Shown here: one piece after another, positions 46,907 through 60,505 of the stretch
Layout: every line of letters begins with the position of its first letter
Numbering within the stretch: the stretch's first letter is position 1
Assembly: GCA_002345545.1 (NCBI GenBank)
Contig: DDVW01000051.1
Coordinates: forward strand, 20,005-84,004
Reading direction: 5' to 3'
DNA length: 64,000 nucleotides
DNA from: Stenotrophomonas sp. UBA2302
Lineage (GTDB): Bacteria > Pseudomonadota > Gammaproteobacteria > Xanthomonadales > Xanthomonadaceae
Position numbers and translations under genes: made by a program
Notes under the pieces: model-generated
Database searches by the model: none
Told to the model about the DNA's origin: nothing
The model's input: only the letters and a program-made list of their open reading frames with translations

Positions 46907-47881
46907 ATGAGCTCCAACGAACTGCCCCAGATCAAAATCGCCATCGTCGGTTACGGCAGCCAGGGCCGTGCCCATGCCATGAATCTGCGTGAATCCGGCT
47001 TCGATGTCGTGGTCGGTCTGCGCGCCGGTGGCCCCACCGAAGTCAAGGCCCAGGCCGACGGCTTCACCGTCAAGACCCCGGCCGAAGCGGTCAAGAATGC
47101 CGACCTGGTTGCCGTGCTGACCCCGGACATGGTGCAGAAGAAGCTGTACAACGAGGTGCTGGCGCCGAACATGAAACAGGGGGCCTGCCTGCTGTTCGCG
47201 CACGGTCTGAACGTGCACTTCGGCATGATCGAACCGCGCGAAGACCTGGACGTGGTGCTGGTCGCACCGAAGGGCCCGGGCGCGCTGGTCCGCCGCGAAT
47301 ATGAAATCGGCCGCGGCGTGCCGTGCATCTACGCGGTCTACCAGGACAAGAGCGGCAAGGCCGAACAGTTCGCGCTGGCCTATGCCGCCGGCCTGGGCGG
47401 CGCCCGCGCCAACATCATCAAGACCACCTTCAAGGAAGAGACCGAGACCGACCTGTTCGGCGAGCAGGCAGTGCTGTGCGGTGGCGCCTCGTCGCTGGTG
47501 CAGGCCGGCTTCGAGACGCTGGTGGAAGCCGGCTACCAGCCGGAAATCGCCTACTACGAAGTACTGCACGAACTGAAGCTGATCGTGGACCTGTTCTACG
47601 AAGGCGGCATCACCCGCATGCTGGAGTTCATCTCCGAGACCGCCCAGTACGGCGATTTCGTCAGCGGCCCGCGGGTGATCGACGCCTCGGTGAAGGCGCG
47701 CATGAAGGACGTGCTGACCGACATCCAGAACGGCACCTTCACCAGGAACTGGGAAGCCGAGTACGAAGCCGGGCTGCCGAACTACAAGAAGTTCCAGCAG
47801 GCCGACAAGGACCACCCGATCGAGAAGGTCGGCAGGGAGCTGCGCGCCAAGATGGTCTGGCTGCAGGCACAGAGCGCGTAA
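46907..47881 (+). CDS. ilvC: Ketol-acid reductoisomerase
   Basis: A 324-residue class I (short) ketol-acid reductoisomerase, which converts acetolactate and acetohydroxybutyrate to dihydroxy acids in valine, leucine and isoleucine synthesis. The nucleotide-binding motif [13 protein letters not shown] is at about residues 16-28. The knotted C-terminal domain has the metal-binding [13 protein letters not shown] and the [13 protein letters not shown] region. The cofactor loop [12 protein letters not shown] lacks the two Ser usual in NADPH enzymes. The N-terminus is about 13 residues shorter than in many relatives. An AAGGAA ribosome site precedes the ATG. Confidence 0.96.
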   Translation: MSSNELPQIKIAIVGYGSQGRAHAMNLRESGFDVVVGLRAGGPTEVKAQADGFTVKTPAEAVKNADLVAVLTPDMVQKKLYNEVLAPNMKQGACLLFAHGLNVHFGMIEPREDLDVVLVAPKGPGALVRREYEIGRGVPCIYAVYQDKSGKAEQFALAYAAGLGGARANIIKTTFKEETETDLFGEQAVLCGGASSLVQAGFETLVEAGYQPEIAYYEVLHELKLIVDLFYEGGITRMLEFISETAQYGDFVSGPRVIDASVKARMKDVLTDIQNGTFTRNWEAEYEAGLPNYKKFQQADKDHPIEKVGRELRAKMVWLQAQSA

Positions 47882-48023
47882 GAACGTGTTTGCGAACCGC
47901 CAGGAGCAAAATCCCGTGACCCGCGATGCAGCACCGCAAGCGCAGCGTGGTTGCCGCTACGCCGCCATTGCGGGCACCGCACGCGCGGCACGGGACGAGC
48001 ACTACAGCGTCGCAAACAGGTTC
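47882..48023. repeat. 142-bp inverted-repeat element between ilvC and ilvG (MITE-like)
   Basis: The ends are near-perfect inverted repeats: GAACGTGTTTGCGA at 47882-47895 and TCGCAAACAGGTTC at 48010-48023 (one mismatch). Nested pairs occur inside: CCCGTG (47913) with CACGGG (47989) and CCCGCGATG (47920) with CATTGCGGG (47966). The whole segment can fold into a long hairpin. It begins directly after the ilvC stop. No transposase is present, so it looks like a non-autonomous element or an mRNA-processing structure. Confidence 0.6.
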
Positions 48024-48064
48024 TATCCCGCGGTCCCCCACCCGCACAACGCAAAGGTCGCTGC

Positions 48065-49792
48065 ATGAACACTCCCACCTCCGGTGCGCCCCGAAACGGC
48101 GCACGCTGGCTGACGCAGGCCCTGGAAGCCGAAGGCGTGCAAACGCTGTTCGGCTACCCGGGCGGCACCATCATGCCGTTCTATGACGCATTGGTGGATT
48201 CCAGCCTCAAGCACATCCTGGTTCGCCACGAACAGGGCGCGGCGCTGGCCGCCAACGGCTACGCCCGCGCCAGCGGCAAGGTCGGCGTCTGCGTGGCCAC
48301 CTCCGGCCCCGGTGCGTCCAACCTGGTCACCGGTATCGCCGATGCGATGCTCGACTCGGTACCGATGGTGTGCCTGACCGGCCAGGTCGGTACCCCGCTG
48401 CTGGGGACCGATGCGTTCCAGGAACTGGATGTGTTCGGCATGACCATGCCGATCGTCAAGCACAGCTGGCTGGTGCGCAGTGTCGACGAGTTGCCGGAAG
48501 TGGTGGCCGAGGCCTTCCGCGTCGCCCGTGAAGGGCGGCCCGGACCGGTGCTGATCGACCTGCCCAAGGACGTGCAGCTGGCCGACGCCTCGCACTTGCC
48601 GGAGCATGTACCGGCGGTCGTGGAGCCGGTGCCGGCACCGGCCGAAGAGCGGCTGGCCGCAGCCGTCGAACTGATCGCCGCGGCCGAGAAGCCGGTGATC
48701 TACGGCGGCGGCGGCATCGGCTTGGCCGATGCGGTCGACACCTTCCGCGAGTTCGTCGAGGCCTCCGGCATCCCCACCGTGCTGACCCTGCGCGGCCTGG
48801 GCGCGCTGCCGGCCAACCATCCGCAGTATCTGGGCATGCTGGGCATGCACGGCACCCGTGCCGCCAACATGGCGGTACAGGAGGCGGACCTGCTGATCGT
48901 GGTCGGCGCCCGCTTCGACGACCGCGCCACCGGCAAGCTGGCCGAGTTCGCGCCGTTCGCCCGCGTCATCCATCTGGATGCCGACGCCTATGAGATCGCC
49001 AAGCTGCGCAGCGCCGATGTCGCCATTCCCGGCAACGTCAGGACCGGTCTGCAGGCGCTGGCCCGCATCCGCGGCAACTGCAACAGCTGGCGCGCCCGCT
49101 GCGCCGCCAACCGCGAGAAGTTCGGTGCCCGGTACGACGCGCCCGGCCAGGACATCTACGCCCCGGCACTGCTCAAGCGCCTGAGCGAAGTGGCTCCGCC
49201 GGATACCGTCATCGCCTGTGATGTCGGCCAGCACCAGATGTGGGTGGCGCAGCACTGCCGCTTCAACCATCCACGCAACCACCTGACCTCCGGCGCGCTG
49301 GGCACGATGGGCTTCGGCCTGCCGGCGGCGATGGGCGCGCAGTTCGCCTGCCCGGACCGCACCGTGGTGCTGGTCTCCGGCGATGGCAGTTTCATGATGA
49401 ACGTGCAGGAGCTGGTCACCATCGCCCGCTGCCGCCTGCCGGTGAAGATCGTGCTGCTGGACAACAGCTCGCTGGGCATGGTCCGCCAGTGGCAGGAACT
49501 GTTCTTCGCCGAGCGCTACAGCGAGATCGACCTGTCCGACAACCCCGACTTCACCGCGCTGGCGCAGGTGTTCGGCATTCCCGCCACCCGCATCACCCAG
49601 CGTGCCGAAGTGGAGGATGCGCTGGCCGCGCTGCTGGACACCCCCGGACCGGCGCTGCTGCACGTGGCCATCGACGCCCGCGCCAACGTGTGGCCGCTGG
49701 TTCCGCCCAACAACGCCAACAGCACCATGCTCGACAGCAACCCCGCCCACGCCAAGGCAACGCAGGAGAGTTCCAATGCAATACCGGCTTGA
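48065..49792 (+). CDS. ilvG: Acetolactate synthase, large (catalytic) subunit
   Basis: A 575-residue thiamine-pyrophosphate enzyme that condenses pyruvate with pyruvate or 2-ketobutyrate, the first common step of branched-chain amino-acid synthesis. The N-terminal [13 protein letters not shown] and the catalytic Glu in [16 protein letters not shown] are visible. The TPP-binding motif GDGSFMMN followed by [12 protein letters not shown] is at the C-terminal side. The start at 48065 removes 38 residues that fall in the inverted-repeat element. The small ilvM gene overlaps its end by 17 bp. Confidence 0.95.
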   Translation: MNTPTSGAPRNGARWLTQALEAEGVQTLFGYPGGTIMPFYDALVDSSLKHILVRHEQGAALAANGYARASGKVGVCVATSGPGASNLVTGIADAMLDSVPMVCLTGQVGTPLLGTDAFQELDVFGMTMPIVKHSWLVRSVDELPEVVAEAFRVAREGRPGPVLIDLPKDVQLADASHLPEHVPAVVEPVPAPAEERLAAAVELIAAAEKPVIYGGGGIGLADAVDTFREFVEASGIPTVLTLRGLGALPANHPQYLGMLGMHGTRAANMAVQEADLLIVVGARFDDRATGKLAEFAPFARVIHLDADAYEIAKLRSADVAIPGNVRTGLQALARIRGNCNSWRARCAANREKFGARYDAPGQDIYAPALLKRLSEVAPPDTVIACDVGQHQMWVAQHCRFNHPRNHLTSGALGTMGFGLPAAMGAQFACPDRTVVLVSGDGSFMMNVQELVTIARCRLPVKIVLLDNSSLGMVRQWQELFFAERYSEIDLSDNPDFTALAQVFGIPATRITQRAEVEDALAALLDTPGPALLHVAIDARANVWPLVPPNNANSTMLDSNPAHAKATQESSNAIPA

Positions 49793-50027
49793 CCTGGTGC
49801 TGAAGCCCGCCGAGGGCGCGCTGGTGCGCGTGATCGGCATGGTCGAACGCCGTGGCTTTTCACCCAGCAACATCGCCGGCAACCGCAACGCCGACGATGA
49901 CGGCCGCTGGCACGTGCAGATGCAGATCCAGGGCACGCGCCCGCCGGAGACCCTGTGCCACCAGCTGCGCAAGGTCTACGAGTGCGAATCGGTACAGGTC
50001 GTGCCGGTCGCAGGTGCCAGCGCATGA
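49776..50027 (+). CDS. ilvM: Acetolactate synthase small (ACT-domain) subunit
   Basis: An 83-residue single ACT-domain protein. It is the regulatory subunit of acetolactate synthase II type, which stabilises IlvG and may mediate feedback control. The pattern [20 protein letters not shown] and [14 protein letters not shown] is the ACT fold of this family. The ATG overlaps the end of ilvG by 17 bp and has AGGAGAG as ribosome site, so the two subunits are translationally coupled. Length agrees with E. coli IlvM (87). Confidence 0.92.
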   Translation: MQYRLDLVLKPAEGALVRVIGMVERRGFSPSNIAGNRNADDDGRWHVQMQIQGTRPPETLCHQLRKVYECESVQVVPVAGASA

Positions 50028-50138
50028 ACAGCGATGTAAGTGGCGTACCGGCAGTACGCCGCCGCAAGCAACGGAGGCGTCTTCTTCAACGCCAATATCC
50101 GGCAGGAAATCCGCTTGCATCCGGTGACGGCCACGTAC

Positions 50139-51235
50139 ATGCCTGATCGTGGCCGCCCCGACGCCGTTGCAAACCCTGCTGACACCCTGAGCGTCAGCGT
50201 CGCCGACGTATTGGCCGCCCAGGCTCGCCTGCGTCGTTTCCTGCCACCCACCCCGCTGCATTACGCCGAACGCTTCGGCACCTGGTTGAAGCTGGAGAAC
50301 CTGCAGCGCACCGGCTCCTACAAGGTCCGCGGCGCGCTCAATGCGATGCTGGCGGCACTGGAGCGTGGCGACGAACGCCCGGTGATTTGCGCCTCGGCCG
50401 GCAACCACGCCCAGGGGGTGGCCTGGGCCTCGCACCGGCTGGGCGTGCAGGCCATTACCGTGATGCCGCACGGCGCACCGGCCACCAAGATCGCCGGCGT
50501 GCAGCACTGGGGCGCCACCGTGCGCCAGCATGGCAACAGCTACGACGAGGCCTACGCCTTCGCCCGCGAGCTGGCCGGACAGAACGGCTACCGTTTCCTG
50601 TCCGCCTTCGATGATCCGGACGTGATCGCCGGCCAGGGCACGCTGGGCATCGAGCTGGCGCCGCATGCGCCGGACGTGGTGATCGTGCCGATCGGCGGTG
50701 GCGGGCTGGCCTCCGGCGTGGCACTGGCGCTGAAGTCGCAGGGCGTGCGCATCATCGGTGCCCAGGTCGAAGGCGTGGATTCGATGGCGCGGGCGATCCG
50801 CGGTGATGTACGCGAGATCGATCCGGTGCCGACCCTGGCCGATGGCGTCAAGGTCAAGATTCCCGGCTTCATCACCCGCCGGTTGTGCGCCAGCCTGCTC
50901 GATGATGTGGTCATCGTGCGCGAGGCCGAACTGCGTGAAACGCTGGTGCGGCTGGCGCTGGAAGAACACCTGATCGCCGAAGGCGCCGGCGCGCTGGCGC
51001 TGGCCGCCGGCCGCCGCGTGGCCGGCAAGCGCAAATGCGCGGTGGTGTCCGGCGGCAACATCGATGCCACCGTACTGTCCACGCTGCTGTCGGAAGTACG
51101 TCCCCGGCCGCCACGCAAACCCCGGCAGCGCAATGCCGAACGACTTAGAAACCGCGCCGTCCCGGCGGCACAACGCACCAGCAAAGCCGAACTTTCCCAA
51201 ATTCCCGTTACCGCCGCTGTCGAGGAGACCCTCTG

Positions 51236-51239
<4 letters not shown>
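50139..51239 (+). CDS. Threonine dehydratase without ACT domain (TdcB-like)
   Basis: A ~366-residue PLP enzyme deaminating threonine to 2-ketobutyrate, the isoleucine precursor. The PLP lysine is in [12 protein letters not shown], with [12 protein letters not shown] and the phosphate loop GGGGLASG. The C-terminal ACT-like regulatory domains of IlvA are absent, so the architecture is that of the catabolic enzyme, although the gene lies in a biosynthetic operon. A short basic tail ([16 protein letters not shown]) replaces them. The start is uncertain: ATG at 50139 (used here) or GTG at 50040, 12 bp after ilvM. The end overlaps leuA by GTGA. Confidence 0.85.
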
Positions 51240-52792
<1,553 letters not shown>

Positions 52793-52828
52793 GCGCGACG
52801 GCCCCATCGGCAACGGAATCCGCAAGCA

Positions 52829-54247
52829 ATGAGCTCCGCACCCAGAACCCTGTATGACAAGCTGTGGGACGCGCACGTCGTCGTCCCCGAAAGCGACAGC
52901 GCGCCGGCCGTGCTGTATATCGACCTGCACCTGATCCACGAAGTGACCTCACCGCAAGCCTTCACCGAGCTGCGCACGCGTGGCCTGAGGCCACGCCGCC
53001 CGGACCGCACCAAGGCGACGATGGACCACTCCACGCCGACCCTGCCGGCCGATGCGGACGGCAAGCTGCCCTACGCGAGCAAGGCCTCGGAGGCGCAGGT
53101 GGAGATGCTGGCGCGCAACTGCGCCGAGTACGGCATCGAACTGTTCGACATGGCATCCAGCAGCCGCGGCATCGTCCATGTCATCGCACCCGAGCAGGGC
53201 TTCACCCAGCCCGGCATGACCATCGTCTGCGGCGACAGCCACACCTCCACCCACGGTGCGTTCGGCGCGCTGGCCTTCGGCATCGGTACCAGCGAAGTCG
53301 GCCACGTGCTGGCCACGCAGTGCCTGCTGCAGCGCAAGGCCAGGACCATGGCGATCACCGTCGACGGTGAACTGGCGCCGGGCGTCGGCGCCAAGGACGT
53401 GGTCCTGCACATCATCGGCGTGATCGGCGTCAACGGTGGCACCGGCCACGTGCTGGAATTCCGTGGCTCGGCGATCCGCGCGATGGACATGGAACAGCGC
53501 ATGACCCTGTGCAACATGTCCATCGAAGCCGGCGCCCGCGCCGGCATGGTGGCACCGGACCAGGTCACCTTCGACTGGGTCGCCAGGACCCCGCGCGGTC
53601 CCAAGGGCACCGACTTCGACACCGCCGTGGCCTACTGGAAGACCTTGAACACGGACGACGGCGCACGCTTCGATGTCGAAGTGCAGATCGATGCCGCCGA
53701 CATCCGCCCGACCCTGACCTGGGGCACGCACCCGGGTACGGCGATCGCGGTGGATGCCCCGATCCCGGCCGCCAGCGATGCCGCTGCGCAGAAGGGCCTG
53801 GACTACATGCAGCTGGAAGCCGGCCACGCGCTGGCCGGCACGCCGGTGGACGTGGTGTTCGTCGGTTCCTGCACCAACGGCCGCCTGAGCGACATGCGCG
53901 ACGTGGCGCAGGTGCTGCGCGGCCGCCGCATCGCCGAGGGCGTGCGCATGCTGGTGGTGCCGGGTTCGGAGATCGTCAAGCGCGATGCCGAGGCCGAAGG
54001 CATCCACGAAATCGTGCGTGCCGCCGGCGCCGAATGGCGCGAGCCGGGCTGCTCGATGTGTATCGCGATGAATGGCGATCTGGTCGCCCCGGGGCAGTTG
54101 GCGGTGAGCACCAGCAACCGCAATTTCGAAGGCCGCCAGGGCCCGGGCTCGCGCACCCTGCTGGCCTCGCCGCTGAGCGCGGCCTGGGCCGCAGTCAACG
54201 GCAAGGTCGCCGATCCGCGTGAACTGTTCGCCAAGGAGGTGGCCTGA
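52829..54247 (+). CDS. leuC: 3-isopropylmalate dehydratase, large subunit
   Basis: A 472-residue aconitase-family protein. With LeuD it isomerises 2- to 3-isopropylmalate. The iron-sulfur cluster ligands are in VGSCTNGR and in [12 protein letters not shown]. The N-terminus [12 protein letters not shown] and the substrate-binding [17 protein letters not shown] are typical. Length is as expected. The stop overlaps the leuD start codon (TGATG), consistent with equal synthesis of the two subunits. Confidence 0.97.
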   Translation: MSSAPRTLYDKLWDAHVVVPESDSAPAVLYIDLHLIHEVTSPQAFTELRTRGLRPRRPDRTKATMDHSTPTLPADADGKLPYASKASEAQVEMLARNCAEYGIELFDMASSSRGIVHVIAPEQGFTQPGMTIVCGDSHTSTHGAFGALAFGIGTSEVGHVLATQCLLQRKARTMAITVDGELAPGVGAKDVVLHIIGVIGVNGGTGHVLEFRGSAIRAMDMEQRMTLCNMSIEAGARAGMVAPDQVTFDWVARTPRGPKGTDFDTAVAYWKTLNTDDGARFDVEVQIDAADIRPTLTWGTHPGTAIAVDAPIPAASDAAAQKGLDYMQLEAGHALAGTPVDVVFVGSCTNGRLSDMRDVAQVLRGRRIAEGVRMLVVPGSEIVKRDAEAEGIHEIVRAAGAEWREPGCSMCIAMNGDLVAPGQLAVSTSNRNFEGRQGPGSRTLLASPLSAAWAAVNGKVADPRELFAKEVA

Positions 54248-54825
54248 TGGCCGGTTTCCGTAGCCTGACCTCGGCCAGCGTGGTGCTGCGCCAGACCAAT
54301 ATCGACACCGACCAGATCATCCCGGCGCGGTTCCTTTCCACCACCGAACGTGCCGGCCTGGGCAAGAACGCGTTCAACGACTGGCGCTGGCAGGCCGATG
54401 GTTCGCCGAACCCGGACTTCGCCTTCAACCAGCCGCAGAACGCAGGCCGCTCGATCCTGCTGGCGGGCCGCAATTTCGGCTGCGGCTCCTCGCGCGAACA
54501 TGCGCCGTGGGCGCTGACCGACCTGGGTCTGCGCGCGATCGTCAGCAGCGAGATCGCCGACATCTTCCGTGGCAATTCGCTGAAGAACGGGCTGCTGCCG
54601 ATCGTGCTGGACGAAGCCGACGTACAGGCGCTGATGCAGGACCCGGATGAGGAGTTGACCATCGATGTGGCCGCGCGCGAGTTGCGCACCGCGTCGGGCA
54701 CGGTGTATTCCTTCCCGCTGGACGGCTTCTCGCAGACCTGTCTGCTGGAAGGCGTGGACCAGCTGGGCTGGCTGCTGGGCCGCACCGACGCCATCACCGG
54801 ATACGAACGCCAGCGCAACTGCTGA
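54247..54825 (+). CDS. leuD: 3-isopropylmalate dehydratase, small subunit
   Basis: A 192-residue swivel subunit that completes the active site of LeuCD. Recognisable parts are TDQIIPARFL near residue 22-31, the GRNFGCGSSREHAPWAL substrate-binding loop, and GNSLKNGLLPI. It is slightly shorter than E. coli LeuD (201). The start overlaps leuC. leuB follows after 45 bp. Confidence 0.96.
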   Translation: MAGFRSLTSASVVLRQTNIDTDQIIPARFLSTTERAGLGKNAFNDWRWQADGSPNPDFAFNQPQNAGRSILLAGRNFGCGSSREHAPWALTDLGLRAIVSSEIADIFRGNSLKNGLLPIVLDEADVQALMQDPDEELTIDVAARELRTASGTVYSFPLDGFSQTCLLEGVDQLGWLLGRTDAITGYERQRNC

Positions 54826-54870
54826 CCCGCTCCGCTCCCGCGGAAACCAAGAAGACACGGAAACACCTGC

Positions 54871-55968
54871 ATGCAAGCCAATATCGTCGTACTGCCGGGT
54901 GACGGCATCGGCCCTGAAATCACCGCCACCGCCGTCGAGGTGCTCAAGGCCGTGGCCACGCGTTTCGGCCACAGCTTCCATTTCAGCGAACACGACATTG
55001 GCGGCATCGCCATCGACAAGCACGGCGAGCCGCTGCCGGCGGCCACGCTGGAGGCCTGCAGCAAGGCCGACGCGGTATTGCTGGGCGCGGTCGGCGGCCC
55101 GAAGTGGTCCGACCCCAACGCCAAGGTGCGCCCGGAACAGGGCCTGCTGGCGATCCGCAAGGCGCTGGGGCTGTTCGCCAACCTGCGCCCGGTACGCACC
55201 CACGAGGCGGCGCTGCATGCTTCGCCGATCAAGGCCGAGCTGCTCAAGGACGTGGACTTCGTGGTGGTGCGCGAGCTGACCGGCGGCATCTACTTCGGCG
55301 ACAAGACCCGTGACGCCGACAGCGCCAGCGACCTGTGCCGCTACACCGTGATGGAGATCGAGCGCGTGCTGCGCAGCGCCTTCCGCCTAGCCCGGCAGCG
55401 CTGCGGCAAGCTGACCTCGGTGGACAAGGCCAACGTGCTGGAAACCTCACGGCTGTGGCGCGACACCGCCGCGCGTATCGGCCGCGAGGAATTCCCGGAT
55501 GTGGAGCTGGAACACCAGCTGGTCGACTCGATGGCCATGCACCTGCTCGCCAAGCCGCGCGCCTACGACGTGATCGTCACCGAGAACATGTTCGGCGACA
55601 TCCTCACCGACGAGGCTTCGATGCTGGCCGGTTCGCTCGGCCTGCTGCCGTCGGCCTCGCTGGGCGAGGAAGGCAGGGTCGGCCCTGATGGATCGGCAGC
55701 GCCGATCCGTCGAATCGGCGTGTACGAGCCGATCCACGGCTCGGCACCGGACATCGCCGGCAGGGGCATCGCCAACCCCTACGCCACCATCCTCAGCGCG
55801 GCGATGCTGCTGCGCCACTCGCTGGGACTGGAGGCCGAGGCCGCTGCCGTCGAACAGGCGGTGGCGGCAGCGCTGGATGGCGGCCACTTCACCGCCGACC
55901 TGGCCGCGCAGGGACAGGCGCTCTCCACCCAACAGGCGGCGCAAGCGGTGCTTGCACAACTGGATTGA
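54871..55968 (+). CDS. leuB: 3-isopropylmalate dehydrogenase
   Basis: A 365-residue NAD-dependent oxidative decarboxylase, last step specific to leucine synthesis before transamination. It opens with [12 protein letters not shown] and has [20 protein letters not shown], the catalytic Tyr region GGIYFG, and the metal-binding [19 protein letters not shown]. The C-terminal [15 protein letters not shown] binds NAD. It closes the ilv-leu super-operon, and a strong terminator follows within 8 bp. Confidence 0.97.
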   Translation: MQANIVVLPGDGIGPEITATAVEVLKAVATRFGHSFHFSEHDIGGIAIDKHGEPLPAATLEACSKADAVLLGAVGGPKWSDPNAKVRPEQGLLAIRKALGLFANLRPVRTHEAALHASPIKAELLKDVDFVVVRELTGGIYFGDKTRDADSASDLCRYTVMEIERVLRSAFRLARQRCGKLTSVDKANVLETSRLWRDTAARIGREEFPDVELEHQLVDSMAMHLLAKPRAYDVIVTENMFGDILTDEASMLAGSLGLLPSASLGEEGRVGPDGSAAPIRRIGVYEPIHGSAPDIAGRGIANPYATILSAAMLLRHSLGLEAEAAAVEQAVAAALDGGHFTADLAAQGQALSTQQAAQAVLAQLD

Positions 55969-55975
55969 TGTACCC

Positions 55976-56003
55976 GACGCGGCCCTTGGCCGCGTCTTTG
56001 TTT
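55976..56003 (+). terminator. rho-independent terminator of the ilv-leu operon
   Basis: A perfect 9-bp stem GACGCGGCC / GGCCGCGTC with loop CTT is followed by TTTGTTT. It starts 8 bp after the leuB stop codon. Confidence 0.93.
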
Positions 56004-56078
56004 GCGGGCCGTTCCCGCTGTGGATACCACGTACCTCCCCCATTGGACCTGTTCTTTCAGGCCCGCATCCCGAAAGGA

Positions 56079-57428
<1,350 letters not shown>

Positions 57429-57443
57429 GCACGCGGGCCACGC

Positions 57444-57467
57444 CCTGTCCTGCCGGTTCAGGACAGG
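57444..57467. terminator. hairpin at convergent gdhA / GGDEF gene ends
   Basis: CCTGTCCTG pairs perfectly with CAGGACAGG around CCGGTT. It includes the stop codon of the minus-strand GGDEF gene (57458-57460). There is no T-tract on either side, so it is a weak or rho-assisted terminator at best. Confidence 0.45.
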
Positions 57468-60409
57468 ACGCGGTTGCGGCCTTCGTCCTTGGCACGGTAC
57501 AGCTGGCGATCAGCCGCCACCAGCAGCGCCTGCACCGTCTCCTGTCCCGGCTTGCGCTCCGCTGCCCCGATGCTGACGGTGACCGTGGTGCCGACAGCGA
57601 CATCCTGCAATCGCAGCCGCTCCACCCGCGCGCACAGTGACTGCAACAGGGGCACGGCCTCGGCCAGCCCCATGCCGTGCAGCACGATCAGGAATTCCTC
57701 GCCGCCATGGCGGGAAATGAACTGGCTGCTGCCCAGCTGCAGTTGCAGCAGGCTGGCCACATCGCGCAACACCCGGTCGCCGGCAGCGTGGCCGTGGACA
57801 TCGTTGATGTGCTTGAAGTGGTCGATATCCACCAGCGCCACGGTCAGCGGCGCATCGCTGGCCTCGCCCAGCAGGTACTGCAGGTGCGCATCGGCCGCAC
57901 GCCGGTTGGGCAGTCCGGTCAGCGCATCGTGGGTGGCCTGGTGGGCAAGCTGGTCCAGCAGCCGGTCACGTTCGGAAGCGGCCTGCTCAAGCGCCCGGTT
58001 CTTCTCGCTCAGCTCGCGGGTGTGGCTGGCGATCTCCCGGGCCAGCTGCCGCTGCCGGCGCCGGTAAGCGGCCGTACGCCAGCGGATGAACAGCACCAGC
58101 AGGCCGGCTGCGGCCAACAGCAGCAACGCCCGCATCCAGAGCCGCTGCCAGTAGGGCATCGCCACCTCCAGCGACAGCGTGGCCTCGCCGATGCGCCGGC
58201 TGTCGGTCCAGTCCAGCGGCAAGGGCATCGACTGGATGCGCAACCGGTAGCGGCCCGGCGGCAGGCCGGTATAGACCAGCTCGGTGCGGCTGCCAGCCTC
58301 CACCCAGTCGGTATCGAACCCTTCCAGGCGATAGCGGTAGCGCAGCTTGTCCGGCGCCCGGAATCCGAGCCCGCTGTAGCTGACCGCGATGCGTTCCACG
58401 TCGCGGGGCAGCAGGTAATGGCTGCGCAGCGGCTGCTGTGCGCCATCGATGCCGACACTTTCAATGGCCATCGGCGCGGTCTGGTCACGCCGATGGTCGA
58501 CCCGCCGCGGATCGATCAGCGCCAGGCCGGCGGACGTGGCGAACAGCAACTGCCCGTCGGCAGTCCTCCAGCCAGCCGGTGAAGAGGCGCCATTGGCCTG
58601 GGAACTGGGCATACCGTCGCTGTGGTCGAGCACATGAACCGCCAGCCTGGGGCGCGCGCCCGCGGCCACCGCGATCAGGTCGTGCCGGTCCAGCCGGAAC
58701 ACCCCCTGGTTGCTGGACAGCCAGAGGTGATTGGCGCCGTCATCGAGGATGCGGAATACCCGGTCGCGCGGCAATCCGCTGGTGTGATCGAACACCTGCA
58801 GCGACAACCCGCGGCGGCGCAACAGACCGCGGTCGGTGGCGATCCACAGATCACCATTGCCATCGCCGAGAAAATCGAAAACATAGCGCGCCGGGAAATC
58901 CCGCCCGGGGCCGGGCCATGCCTCCACGCGCCCGGCCGCGTCCAGCGACGCCATGCCGTTGCCGGTACCGATCCACAACATGCCGGCCTGATCGCGGTAC
59001 AACGCATGGACCAGCGCTGCCGGCAATCCCTGCTCGACTCCGTAATGCTGCAGGTTGCCGCCCTGGTGACGGTAGAGGCCATCACTGCTGCCGATCCACA
59101 AGGTGCCGTCCTCCTCGGCCAGCAGGGCCCGCACCAGCGGCTGCACCGCTCCCGGCAAGCGCACCTGACCCAGCACCCGACCCTCGCCGTCCAGCTCGAA
59201 AACCCCGCGGTCGTAAGTCCCCGCCCATAGCTTTCCGGCCTGCTGCGCCAAAGCGAGCACCGAGGCCTGGCGTGGCGCTCCCGGCTCCAGCGGCACCATC
59301 GACAACACGCCGTCACGTTGGCGGTCCAGGCCTGCGGAGTGGCCGATCCAGATCGTGCCATCGGGCGTCTGCATCACCGTGCGGACATAGTCCGACCCCA
59401 GCCCATCGGCGACCGTCAGTCCACTGGCCGCCCCCTCGTCGATGCGGAACAGGCCATCGGTGCTGCCCGACCACACCAGTCCCTCCCGGTCGATCAACAA
59501 GGCCTGGCTGACATGGCCAGGCACCGGCAGTTGCTCGACGACCCCGTCCACATACCGTTCAAGCCGTCCGGACGACAGGGACATCCACAGCGCGCCGGTA
59601 GCATCAAGGCGGACCGCATCCACGCGCTCGCCGACCTTCAGCTGCTCGATCCGGCCATCCACATGCAGCCAGCGGATGCCGTCATCGGCAGCGACGATCC
59701 AGCCCCCACTTCCATCGTCGATGAGATCACGCACCACCCAGCGGGAGGACGCCTTCCACGGCTGCAGCTTTCCCCGCAGCGCGCGATGGATACCGGCCTC
59801 GCTGGCGATCAGAACCCCACCTTGCGGATCGGCGCGCAGCGCGGTCACTTGCGCCGGCGGCAACCCCAGCCGGCTGCCGGCATCTTCCAGCTCACCGCCG
59901 GGCAACAGCCGGTACAGATGGCCGGGGGTGGCGATCCACAGCACGCCTTCGTCATCCGGCAGCAGCGCCACCACGGAGAGGCTGCGCGCGTCCGCCCCGC
60001 CCAGCGGCTGCCACTGGCCCTTGTGATAGCGGTACACGCCATTGCTGGAGGTGCCGAACAGCATCGCGCCATCGGCTTCGGCCACGATGCTCAGGATTCC
60101 CGACAGCTCCACACCCGGGGTGTTCTGGCGATCGAACACGGTGAAATGGCGACCGTTGAAACGCACCACACCTTCCCAGGTACCGATCCACAGGAAGCCA
60201 TCACTGCCCTGCGCCAACGACTGCACCAGGTTGTGCGGCAGCCCTTCCTCCATGCCCCAGCCGACCACGGTATGCCGCCCGCCGGCCTGCACCGTCACGG
60301 GCATCAGCGCCGCAAGCAGCAGCATCAACGCGACCAGCGCCCCGCCGCGTGCCCACCGGGCGCGGAAGCAACGGTTACACGGGAAAATCGGCAGCACGTT
60401 CGCATCCAC
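57458..60409 (-). CDS. Reg_prop / Y_Y_Y sensor diguanylate cyclase (GGDEF)
   Basis: A 983-residue membrane-bound enzyme. A signal anchor lies at about residues 20-42. A large periplasmic part of repeated DGxLWIGT-type blades (two-component regulator propeller) follows, then a Y_Y_Y domain (YRYRLEGFDTDWVEA). A membrane helix at about 775-798 leads to a coiled-coil and the C-terminal GGDEF domain with active site HGGEEF (about residue 901), DIDHFKHINDVHGHAAGD and LTGLPNRRAAD. It should make cyclic di-GMP in response to a periplasmic ligand. The usual RxxD inhibitory site is replaced by GSSQ, so product inhibition may be missing. No EAL domain is present. Confidence 0.9.
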   Translation of the reverse strand: MDANVLPIFPCNRCFRARWARGGALVALMLLLAALMPVTVQAGGRHTVVGWGMEEGLPHNLVQSLAQGSDGFLWIGTWEGVVRFNGRHFTVFDRQNTPGVELSGILSIVAEADGAMLFGTSSNGVYRYHKGQWQPLGGADARSLSVVALLPDDEGVLWIATPGHLYRLLPGGELEDAGSRLGLPPAQVTALRADPQGGVLIASEAGIHRALRGKLQPWKASSRWVVRDLIDDGSGGWIVAADDGIRWLHVDGRIEQLKVGERVDAVRLDATGALWMSLSSGRLERYVDGVVEQLPVPGHVSQALLIDREGLVWSGSTDGLFRIDEGAASGLTVADGLGSDYVRTVMQTPDGTIWIGHSAGLDRQRDGVLSMVPLEPGAPRQASVLALAQQAGKLWAGTYDRGVFELDGEGRVLGQVRLPGAVQPLVRALLAEEDGTLWIGSSDGLYRHQGGNLQHYGVEQGLPAALVHALYRDQAGMLWIGTGNGMASLDAAGRVEAWPGPGRDFPARYVFDFLGDGNGDLWIATDRGLLRRRGLSLQVFDHTSGLPRDRVFRILDDGANHLWLSSNQGVFRLDRHDLIAVAAGARPRLAVHVLDHSDGMPSSQANGASSPAGWRTADGQLLFATSAGLALIDPRRVDHRRDQTAPMAIESVGIDGAQQPLRSHYLLPRDVERIAVSYSGLGFRAPDKLRYRYRLEGFDTDWVEAGSRTELVYTGLPPGRYRLRIQSMPLPLDWTDSRRIGEATLSLEVAMPYWQRLWMRALLLLAAAGLLVLFIRWRTAAYRRRQRQLAREIASHTRELSEKNRALEQAASERDRLLDQLAHQATHDALTGLPNRRAADAHLQYLLGEASDAPLTVALVDIDHFKHINDVHGHAAGDRVLRDVASLLQLQLGSSQFISRHGGEEFLIVLHGMGLAEAVPLLQSLCARVERLRLQDVAVGTTVTVSIGAAERKPGQETVQALLVAADRQLYRAKDEGRNRVLS

Positions 60410-60505
60410 TCACAACGGTCCCCCCGCCTGTGCGCCAATTTACCATCGCCCGGGGCGGCCGCCCCGCATGGGGGCGGCACCCGTCGGCAGCCACCGGGAT
60501 GGGTG

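Noticed and set aside
47739..48104. minus-strand frame through the ilvC-ilvG spacer
   Set aside because: It covers the inverted-repeat element and the end of ilvC; the Cys/Arg-rich translation has no start signal or known domain.
50024..50146. 40-codon ORF whose ATG overlaps the ilvM stop
   Set aside because: Although the ATGA overlap looks like coupling, the Arg-rich peptide ends inside the threonine dehydratase start region and has no family signature; it is more likely chance, or at most a coupling device.
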